Assembly (NCBI GenBank): GCA_937916415.1
Contig: CALGGH010000269.1
Span: 1-16,828 of the forward strand
Length of the DNA stretch: 16,828 bases
Direction: 5' to 3'
Source of the DNA: an uncultured Lachnospiraceae bacterium
GTDB taxonomy: Bacteria > Bacillota > Clostridia > Lachnospirales > Lachnospiraceae
Below the pieces are notes generated by a model, which saw only the letters and a program-made list of their open reading frames with translations, ran no database searches and had not been told where the DNA came from. Positions 1-6,045 of this stretch are shown piece after piece (position 1 is the first letter of the stretch; each line of letters begins with the position of its first letter). A program made the translations under genes and the position numbers.

Positions 1-74
1 CGTAGGGATTGGAGTCTATGAACTGATCCATGACGGCCGCGGCAAGGATCAGTTCATAGACTCCCATCCCTACG
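1..74. repeat. Terminal inverted repeat, probable fold-back artefact
   Basis: Bases 1-29 are the reverse complement of bases 46-74 with one mismatch (T at position 10), separated by a 16-base spacer. The structure lies within the coding sequence of a copper ATPase. Read on the minus strand, the conserved CopA sequence runs normally to about ...ELILAAAVM and then turns into DQFIDSNPY, which is encoded by the inverted arm and does not look like the family. This is typical of a fold-back chimera at a contig end. A natural hairpin is possible but unlikely inside a conserved membrane protein. Confidence 0.8.
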
Positions 75-478
75 TGATTGTCCTGCAGGAATATGGGCAG
101 CGGCCAGTTCCACAGCATGTGCCCCATTGATACGTACATTAATGGCACGAGCAGTATCAGGGAGGCAATGAGCCTGTTCCGGATCACGGGAGTGTCGGTG
201 TCCGCGAGCGCATCCTCGTCAGACGTGACCGCACCCGCGGCAGATGATGCCGCACTTCCGCCCGCGACCTTTGCGGATCCCTTTTTAAGGCTTGCCTTGT
301 ATCCCGCGTCCTTTACAGCCTTGATGATGGCTGCCGGCTCGGCGGATCCCTCGACGCCCATTGAATTGGTAAGCAGGCTGACCGCACAGCTTTCCACTCC
401 CGGCACCTTGGACACTGCCTTTTCAACCCTGGCCTGACAAGCGGCACAGCTCATTCCCTTTACGTTGTATTGTTCCAT
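1..478 (-). CDS. copA: Copper-exporting P1B-type ATPase, N-terminal fragment
   Basis: This is the first ~150 codons of a CopA-type P-type ATPase, which pumps Cu(I) out of the cytoplasm. The gene is read leftward from ATG at 478-476 and runs off the window. Residues 1-70 form a heavy-metal-associated domain with the copper ligand motif GMSCAAC (Cys11 and Cys14). A low-complexity Ala/Ser/Asp linker follows (about 73-95), and then the first transmembrane segment beginning RNRLIASLILLVPLMYV, ending in the MGHML motif typical of Firmicutes CopA. The phosphorylation and ATP-binding domains lie outside the window. A GGCGAGG Shine-Dalgarno-like sequence sits about 8 bases before the start. The final ~10 codons (bases 1-30) are probably a fold-back artefact rather than real protein. 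The family assignment is firm; copper rather than silver specificity is assumed from the CxxC domain. Confidence 0.88.
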   Translation of the reverse strand, partial: MEQYNVKGMSCAACQARVEKAVSKVPGVESCAVSLLTNSMGVEGSAEPAAIIKAVKDAGYKASLKKGSAKVAGGSAASSAAGAVTSDEDALADTDTPVIRNRLIASLILLVPLMYVSMGHMLWNWPLPIFLQDNHVGMGVYELILAAAVMDQFIDSNPY

Positions 479-506
479 TGGTTAACCTCGCCTAACTTTT
501 TGCCTT

Positions 507-542
507 GTTATACTATACTACTTTTTCGATCTGTCGTGTCAA
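507..542 (-). promoter_or_regulatory. Candidate promoter for copA
   Basis: On the minus strand a perfect TTGACA (plus-strand 537-542) is followed by an AT-rich stretch containing TATAGT (plus-strand 512-517, spacer 19) and TATAAC (507-512, spacer 24). No convincing CsoR or CopY operator is visible. The -35 is good, but the spacing is longer than ideal. Confidence 0.35.
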
Positions 543-545
543 GGT

Positions 546-657
546 CTTTGCGAGGAAAGGTAAATGCTTGACAGGACTTTGCGAGGGAAAGCAAATGTTG
601 TATCTTTGTGAGGAAAAGCAAATGTTGTATCTTTGCGAGGGAAAGCAAATGTTGTAT
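546..657 (+). repeat. 27-bp tandem repeat array (about four units)
   Basis: Three units of 27 bp start at 577, 604 and 631, with the consensus CTTTGCGAGGGAAAGCAAAT followed by GTTGTAT. They differ at only two positions. A more diverged unit lies at 546-576. The array fills the divergent intergenic region between copA and the STAS-NRPS gene. Each good unit contains TTGYGA, 16 bases and then TATCTT or TATCAT, so the units resemble weak sigma70 promoters in tandem. That reading is inference. Confidence 0.85.
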
Positions 658-660
658 CAT
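633..660 (+). promoter_or_regulatory. Candidate promoter for the STAS-NRPS/MATE operon
   Basis: TTGCGA (633-638), a 16-base spacer and TATCAT (655-660) form the last and best of the promoter-like pairs built into the repeat array. They lie about 100 bases upstream of the ribosome site at 749-754. No other candidate between the array and the start is better. Confidence 0.35.
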
Positions 661-748
661 TAACGTGTTGCATGCGTGTCTGCAGTGGCGAGGATGATCC
701 GCTGCCGATACGGGTATATGGTGACGTCCCGCAGGAACGTTCCGCACC

Positions 749-807
749 AGGAGGACGTCATGGAAGGCATGGAGGGCATGGAAGGCATGGAAGGCATGCG
801 AGGTATG
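749..807 (+). repeat. Ribosome site and 9-bp repeat giving six in-frame ATGs
   Basis: AGGAGG at 749-754 is followed by ATG at 760. Units of ATGGARGGC at 760, 769, 778 and 787, a degenerate unit at 796 and ATG at 805 give six in-frame start codons, translated as four MEG repeats, then MRG and MN. Several units place GGAGGG or GGAAGG just before the next ATG. Initiation could therefore occur at more than one site. The STAS domain begins directly after the last ATG, so every choice gives an intact domain. Confidence 0.8.
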
Positions 808-3800
808 AACGTGACGGAATATGTTAAAGATGGAAACGAACTTATAATAAAACTGACGGGCAGGCTGGATTCGTCCAACGCTGACAGGGTACAGGCGGAC
901 GTCATGCACAGGCTTGAGGATCGCGACTTTGAAGACCTGTGCTTTGACCTGTCCGGGCTTGACTACGTCTCGTCGGCGGGTCTCAGGCTCATCCTCAGCG
1001 TCAAAAAGAAGAACAAGATGCTGACGGTCAGAAACCTTAAGCCACAGGTATTTGACGTCTTCTACATGACGGGCTTTGACGAGTTGCTGGGCATCGAGGC
1101 ACCGGAGGGATATGAGTATCACGAGGACGGGGAGGAAGCTGCGGATGCGGAAACCCATGAAATGGGTGGCTCGCAAACAGACGCCGCGGCTTCGTCAGAG
1201 TTCTTTTATTCCGAGAGGCCCGAGGTCGAACTGACCGGCATTAATGACACGAGCGAAGACTATGAGTACCGATCCGTGGTGGAACTGTTTCAGGAGCAGG
1301 TCAGAAGAACCCCGGGCAAGCTCGCCGTCGTCACTCCGACGTCAAGCATTACCTACGCCAGGCTTGACGAACTGTCCAACAGGGTGGCTAACCGCCTGCT
1401 GTTTCTGGGCATCGGCCCGGAGGACGTCATCATGATACTGCTGCCGAGGGGCATACCCGCGTACGTGGCCACCCTCGGCGTGCTCAAGTCCGGAGCCGCT
1501 TATACGATTGCGCACGTGAGCTACCCCGATGAAAGGGTGGAGTATATGTATAAGGACGCAGGCTGCAAATACGTGATATCCGATAAGGGCACGGTCATGG
1601 AGCGTCTCGAACTCGTGGCCGACGTGCTGAAGAGAAGGCCGCTGTACATGGGCGAGATGCTCTCATTTTCGCCATCCTATGATCCATGCGTCAAGAACGC
1701 GGAGCATGACCTGTGCTACATGATCTACACGTCCGGATCGACCGGCAATCCCAAGGGAGTTATGATCGAACATGGCAATCTGACCAATTTCGTCTATCCG
1801 ACATCCAGGAATCACGAGACCAACGGACTGATACAGAAAGGCACGGTCCTGCTGGCCATGGCACAGATGACCTTTGACGTGTCCGTAATGGAAGAGTACG
1901 TGGGACTTACGTCGGGGATGACGGTGGCCCTGGCCACGGAGAATGAGATATTGAATCCTTTGATGATGAAGGACTTCATGCTCAGGACGCACGTGGATGC
2001 GGTATGCTTTACTCCGGCATATGCCCAAACCCTGTTTGGCATTCCCGAGATGAGGGAAGCGCTCGCGAACGTACGAACCTACGATTTCGGCGCGGAGGCT
2101 TTCCCGGGCGTGCTTTTAACTAAGATCAGGGAGGTTAATCCGGACGCGTACGTCATGAACGGGTACGGACCGACTGAGGCAACCATCAGCTGCACGATGA
2201 AGGTAATGGAGTCTCCCGATGACGTCACGATAGGACGGCCCAATGCAAACGTATACGTGTTTGTCGTGGACGAGGAATTGAACGAGGTTCCCAAGGGAAG
2301 CCCGGGCGAACTGCTGATATGCGGCCGGGGCGTCGGCAGGGGCTATCGTAACCTGCCAGAAAAGACCGCGGAAGCCTTCGTGCGTTTTAAGGGGATGAGG
2401 GCATACCGTACCGGTGACGTCGCATGCATAAATGAAAATGACGAGATAGAGTTTCACGGCAGGCGCGACAATCAGGTCAAGCTGCGCGGCCTGCGAATCG
2501 AACTGGACGAAGTCGAGAAGGTCATTGCGGGACATCCGGGCATCAGGCTGAGTGCCGCCAGGGTGTTCGACAACCGCATCCTCGTCGGGTACTACGAGCT
2601 CAGGGAACCGGGATCGGTTTCCGCCGGTGACATCAGGGAATACGCCGGCAGGCAGCTGGCCCATTACATGGTGCCCGAGGCATTCGTCGAAGTGGAAGCG
2701 ATGCCCCTTACTCCCAATGGCAAGATAGACCGCAAGGCCCTGCCAAAGCCTGAGATCGCAGATGAGGACGTTGTCCCTCCGGAGAATGACAGGCAGGAAA
2801 GGATACTTGCTGCCCTCCGCAGCATTTTTGAGGACGTGCCGATAGGCATTACGACTGACGTCTCGGCGCTGGGCTTGTCTTCGCTTGACACTATGCTGCT
2901 CACGTCCGAATTGAGTGACATGTTTGACGTGGACGTCAAGTTTGGCGACATACGTGACAATCCCACCGTCATCGAAATGGAAAAGATGGTGCTCGGCAAG
3001 TCCAGGCGGAAAAGCAGGGAACTCAGGAAACGCTACCCATGCTCGGTCAACGAGAGCATCATGCAGCTATATCAGCTCTGGCAGATGGATCAGGAAACCA
3101 CTCAGTGGAACCTTCCGTACCTGTATACGATCCGCAAGGGTCCCGAATCCGTGGAGACGCTGCGCAGTGCCGTCAGGATGGCACTGAATGCGCACCCGGG
3201 CATCTGGGCCAGGTTTGAAGAAGAGGACGGAGAGGTGTTCCTCTGTCCGGACCCAGGACATGAGGACGCGCTGATCCCCGTGACGGAGATGACGGAATCG
3301 GAATTTGACGCCCGCAAGCCCGGGCTGGTGCGTCCTTTCAGGAACGGCGAACCGATGTGGCGCGCGGAAATAATCAGGACTGAATCCCGTACGTATCATC
3401 TGTTCATGGACTTTGTTCATCCGATCATGGACGCAGATTCATTCGCGATCCTGCTTGCCGACATTGACGAGGCGTATCGCATGGGTCATGTTCAGGCGGA
3501 GAATTACACGATATTTGACTTGGTGGAGGATCAGGAAACGTTCGTCAGCCGGGGAGGGATGGATGCCGTGTGGGCACACTATGACCGGATCCATTCACAG
3601 GTGACCAGGCCTGCGGCGTTTCATAAGGACAAAAACGACGAAGCACTCAGAATGAGGCGCTGCACCATGCAGCTGGGGGTTTCGCTTGATGAGGTCGAGA
3701 GGATGATCCGTCCCCTGCGCATATCCGAGGCCGTCCTGTTCATGGGACTGTCGGCCGCTTACGTTGCAAGCGATGACGGCAGCCGCGCCATCTATTTCCC

Positions 3801-4293
3801 GGTTACGTATAACGGTCGCACGGACTCCAGGCTGCATCGGACGGCGGGCATGACCGTGCAGTCGATTTTTCCCGTCGCGAAGTGGGACGAAAACACCACG
3901 GTCATGGAATACCTGCAGGATCTCCAGTCATGCATCATCGGCCTGCTGGGTCTATCGTCCCATCCCTTTGGCGAGATGCTGGCCAGGCGTCCGGGGATCA
4001 CGACCTTCGGCTTCTCGTATCTCGGGGATGATACCGGCATATATCCGCTCGGTGATGCCCGGATGGAAGAGACGTCCCTCAGCGACGAGGGCACCGGCGG
4101 ACTCTATGAGCTGTATCTGGAAACGTTTTACAAAAACGAGACGTTCTACGGGTCGTTTGACTATAGGGCAAATGAGCTTGACGAGGCGTCCGTCCGTGAC
4201 GTTCTCGAAGCGCTTGGAGTCATGATCAGGAGGTTTAATCCGAATGCCAGGCTTGATGAACTGCTAAAGATTGGAAGAAACAGACATGAGTGA
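760..4293 (+). CDS. STAS-adenylation-carrier-condensation fusion (NRPS-like)
   Basis: The 1177-residue protein combines a regulatory domain with a single NRPS module. Residues ~17-105 form a STAS domain of the anti-sigma-antagonist type; the motif DYVSSAGLR carries the serine pair (71/72) at the site phosphorylated in SpoIIAA/RsbV. Residues ~165-665 form an adenylation domain, with core motif YTSGSTGNPKG at ~323, NGYGPTEAT, and NGKIDRKAL with the catalytic Lys655. Residues ~670-740 form a carrier domain with GLSSLD, where Ser708 is the likely phosphopantetheine site. Residues ~745-1170 form a condensation domain in which HHxxxDG reads VHPIMDA, keeping the second His (887) and the Asp. No thioesterase or reductase is visible. 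The start at 760 is chosen because AGGAGG lies at 749-754 (5-base spacing); five further in-frame ATGs follow in a 9-bp repeat. The substrate is unknown. By-eye pocket residues (D,V,M,A,D,G,G,I,S,K) match no code I can name. The product is probably exported by the overlapping MATE gene. Confidence 0.85.
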   Translation: MEGMEGMEGMEGMRGMNVTEYVKDGNELIIKLTGRLDSSNADRVQADVMHRLEDRDFEDLCFDLSGLDYVSSAGLRLILSVKKKNKMLTVRNLKPQVFDVFYMTGFDELLGIEAPEGYEYHEDGEEAADAETHEMGGSQTDAAASSEFFYSERPEVELTGINDTSEDYEYRSVVELFQEQVRRTPGKLAVVTPTSSITYARLDELSNRVANRLLFLGIGPEDVIMILLPRGIPAYVATLGVLKSGAAYTIAHVSYPDERVEYMYKDAGCKYVISDKGTVMERLELVADVLKRRPLYMGEMLSFSPSYDPCVKNAEHDLCYMIYTSGSTGNPKGVMIEHGNLTNFVYPTSRNHETNGLIQKGTVLLAMAQMTFDVSVMEEYVGLTSGMTVALATENEILNPLMMKDFMLRTHVDAVCFTPAYAQTLFGIPEMREALANVRTYDFGAEAFPGVLLTKIREVNPDAYVMNGYGPTEATISCTMKVMESPDDVTIGRPNANVYVFVVDEELNEVPKGSPGELLICGRGVGRGYRNLPEKTAEAFVRFKGMRAYRTGDVACINENDEIEFHGRRDNQVKLRGLRIELDEVEKVIAGHPGIRLSAARVFDNRILVGYYELREPGSVSAGDIREYAGRQLAHYMVPEAFVEVEAMPLTPNGKIDRKALPKPEIADEDVVPPENDRQERILAALRSIFEDVPIGITTDVSALGLSSLDTMLLTSELSDMFDVDVKFGDIRDNPTVIEMEKMVLGKSRRKSRELRKRYPCSVNESIMQLYQLWQMDQETTQWNLPYLYTIRKGPESVETLRSAVRMALNAHPGIWARFEEEDGEVFLCPDPGHEDALIPVTEMTESEFDARKPGLVRPFRNGEPMWRAEIIRTESRTYHLFMDFVHPIMDADSFAILLADIDEAYRMGHVQAENYTIFDLVEDQETFVSRGGMDAVWAHYDRIHSQVTRPAAFHKDKNDEALRMRRCTMQLGVSLDEVERMIRPLRISEAVLFMGLSAAYVASDDGSRAIYFPVTYNGRTDSRLHRTAGMTVQSIFPVAKWDENTTVMEYLQDLQSCIIGLLGLSSHPFGEMLARRPGITTFGFSYLGDDTGIYPLGDARMEETSLSDEGTGGLYELYLETFYKNETFYGSFDYRANELDEASVRDVLEALGVMIRRFNPNARLDELLKIGRNRHE

Positions 4294-5614
4294 GATTAAG
4301 CTGTCAGACCATTTCAGCATTTCCGGGCTGCTCAGGTTTACTTTTCCGACCATGATGATGATGGTGTTCTACAATACTTATCTCTGCGTGGACGGCCTGT
4401 TCATATCCAATTTCGTCGGATCAACCGCGTATGCGGCGGTCAACATAGTCGGCAATTACGTATTGCTGTTCCCGGTCATCGGCACCATGCTGGGGTCCGG
4501 AGGCGCGGCCCTGATCAGCAAGACCCTGGGCGAAAAGAAGGGCGAGCTCGCGTCAGATCAGTTTTCAACGGTGACGTGGACGTCCATCGCATTAGCCGTG
4601 ATACTGACGACGATCGGCGTACTGACCGTGGTGCCTGCGGCACGGATGCAGGGAGCGCGGGGCGAGCTGCTTGAATACTGCCGCAGCTATGGCTTGATAG
4701 TGACGTTCACGATCGGCACGTACGTCGTGCAGTCAGAGTTTCAGTATTTCTTCGCGGTGGTCGAAAAGGAAGCCCTGGGTTTTGTTTCGGCGCTGATCGC
4801 GGGTTTCATCAACATATCGCTGGACGCGCTTTTCATACTTGTGTTCGGATGGGGCCTGCGGGGTGCCGCGATCGCTTCGCTGCTCGGCAGCATTTTCGCC
4901 GGCGTATTTCCCATTGCGTATTTTCTTACCCATCGCGATCTGGCGGTGAGGCTGAAGAAACCCGGATTTGATCCGGGTACCCTGCTGCGGGCCTGCACGA
5001 ACGGTTTGTCCGAAATGGTAGTTAACGTATCGCTGGCTCTGGTGGGCATACTTTTCAACGTACAGCTGATGCGGTACGCGGGCGAGGACGGCGTGGCCGC
5101 ATATGGAGTCATTCAGGCCATAACGGCCGTGTTCCTGGCCGTATTTGCCGGTTATTCCGCAGGCGTGATCCCGGTCATAGGATATCATTTCGGAGACCGT
5201 AACAAGCCTGAACTCATCAGCCTGCTTCGTAAGAGCCTGGTGATTTTGACGGTGACGGGCGTGATCATGTTCGTCATTTCGGAGGCGCTGGCCAAGGTGT
5301 TTGCCGGGATCTTCGTGGGCTATGACAGGGAACTGCTTGAGACGTCCGTCAGGGGACTGCGGATTTACGGCACCGTCTTTTTGGTCACCGGGTGCAACGT
5401 GTTTGGATCTGCCTTTTTTACGGGACTTAATGACGGCTTAAACTCTGCCGTGATCTCGGTCTCCAGGACCATGGTATTATTGGTTGCCTGCGTGCTCCTT
5501 CTGCCGCTTGTCTGGGGCCTTGACGGCATCTGGATATCGACTGCCGTGGCCGAGGCTCTCTCGCTCATCGTCACCTTCATCATCTTCCTCAAAAACAAAA
5601 TCAAATGGGCGTAA
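4286..5614 (+). CDS. MATE-family multidrug/metabolite exporter
   Basis: This 442-residue integral membrane protein of the MATE family has about twelve hydrophobic segments in two halves. It would export a small molecule using a Na+ or H+ gradient. Family features include the N-terminal FTFPTMMMMVFYNTY segment, DGLFISNFVGSTAYAAVNI in the first helices, GSGGAALISKTLGEKK after the second to third helix, and the second-half counterpart YSAGVIPVIGYHFGDRN. The start at 4286 is preferred over an upstream in-frame TTG at 4271 because GGAAG lies 8 bases before it. It overlaps the preceding gene by 8 bases (ATGAGTGA), indicating translational coupling. Coupling to an NRPS-like gene suggests export of that enzyme's product, which is inference. 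The length is normal for the family. Confidence 0.93.
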   Translation: MSEIKLSDHFSISGLLRFTFPTMMMMVFYNTYLCVDGLFISNFVGSTAYAAVNIVGNYVLLFPVIGTMLGSGGAALISKTLGEKKGELASDQFSTVTWTSIALAVILTTIGVLTVVPAARMQGARGELLEYCRSYGLIVTFTIGTYVVQSEFQYFFAVVEKEALGFVSALIAGFINISLDALFILVFGWGLRGAAIASLLGSIFAGVFPIAYFLTHRDLAVRLKKPGFDPGTLLRACTNGLSEMVVNVSLALVGILFNVQLMRYAGEDGVAAYGVIQAITAVFLAVFAGYSAGVIPVIGYHFGDRNKPELISLLRKSLVILTVTGVIMFVISEALAKVFAGIFVGYDRELLETSVRGLRIYGTVFLVTGCNVFGSAFFTGLNDGLNSAVISVSRTMVLLVACVLLLPLVWGLDGIWISTAVAEALSLIVTFIIFLKNKIKWA

Positions 5615-5625
5615 AATTTCTCTTT

Positions 5626-5661
5626 GGGACGGAGACAAAAATGACCCCCTGACTCCGTCCC
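5626..5661 (+). terminator. Hairpin after the MATE gene, possible terminator
   Basis: GGGACGGAG (5626-5634) can pair perfectly with CTCCGTCCC (5653-5661) around an 18-base loop, 11 bases after the MATE stop. No T-run follows, so it is at best a weak intrinsic terminator. It overlaps repeat copy 1. Confidence 0.4.
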
Positions 5662-5672
5662 CGAGTGTCATT
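5637..5672. repeat. 36-bp interspersed repeat, copy 1
   Basis: This copy matches the one at 8284-8319 at 33 of 36 positions. The element starts AAAAATGACC and ends CGAGTGTCATT; the ends are imperfect inverted repeats (AATGACCCC against AGTGTCATT), so it can fold. The two copies bracket the DUF6110-like/P1B ATPase operon. I read it as a REP-like intergenic element. Confidence 0.8.
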
Positions 5673-5686
5673 ATCCGCAGTGTTGA

Positions 5687-5715
5687 TTGAAATATTCGCG
5701 TTGACGTGCTATCAT
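5687..5715 (+). promoter_or_regulatory. Promoter for the DUF6110-like/P1B ATPase operon
   Basis: TTGAAA (5687-5692), an exact 17-base spacer and TATCAT (5710-5715) with an extended -10 TGC directly before it make a good sigma70-type promoter. It lies about 60 bases before the first start codon. No metalloregulator operator was recognised in the AT-rich leader. Confidence 0.6.
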
Positions 5716-5775
5716 ACTTCATGGTCAGATATAGCTATTATCCGTTAATGTTATATATATTTAGGAGGTGTAAAC

Positions 5776-6027
5776 ATGGGCTACACTAAACTGGGATTTT
5801 TCGCTCTTGGAACTCTGTTTGGACTGGAGGGCATCAAGCTGCTGTCAGGTAAGGATGCCAAGAAGGCATACACACACTGTACCGCCGCGGTGCTCAGGGC
5901 CAGGGACAGCGTGCTTGATCAGGTGACCGTGCTCAGGGAAAACTGTACTGACATCTATGAGGACGCCAAGGCCATCAATGAGGAGCGGGCAGCCGGGCAG
6001 GATGCCGATGCTGCAGAGGAAGAATGA
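5776..6027 (+). CDS. DUF6110-like small membrane protein, partner of P1B ATPase
   Basis: This 83-residue protein begins with a glycine-spaced hydrophobic segment (about residues 5-25, LGFFALGTLFGLEGIKLL). A predicted amphipathic helix follows (AKKAYTHCTAAVLRARDSVL), and the C-terminal tail (about 68-83) is very acidic. The family resembles DUF6110, which I know as a companion of heavy-metal P-type ATPases in Clostridia; no catalytic motif is visible. The layout of one membrane helix, a charged helix and an acidic, potentially metal-binding tail recalls mycobacterial PacL (DUF1490), which acts as a chaperone for P1B ATPases. That functional parallel is inference. AGGAGG lies 7 bases before the ATG, and the ATPase gene starts 18 bases after the stop, so the two form an operon. 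Confidence 0.8.
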   Translation: MGYTKLGFFALGTLFGLEGIKLLSGKDAKKAYTHCTAAVLRARDSVLDQVTVLRENCTDIYEDAKAINEERAAGQDADAAEEE

Positions 6028-6045
6028 GGATTCGTCGGAGACGTC

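Noticed and set aside
78..437. Open frame on the plus strand opposite copA
   Set aside because: It is the antisense shadow of the copper ATPase, which has recognisable domains on the minus strand.
546..657. CRISPR array
   Set aside because: The units are contiguous tandem repeats without unique spacers, and no cas genes are present. The same applies to 11405-11552.
676..759. 28-codon upstream extension of the STAS-NRPS frame
   Set aside because: There is no ribosome site before 676, while AGGAGG sits before ATG 760, and the extension matches no domain.
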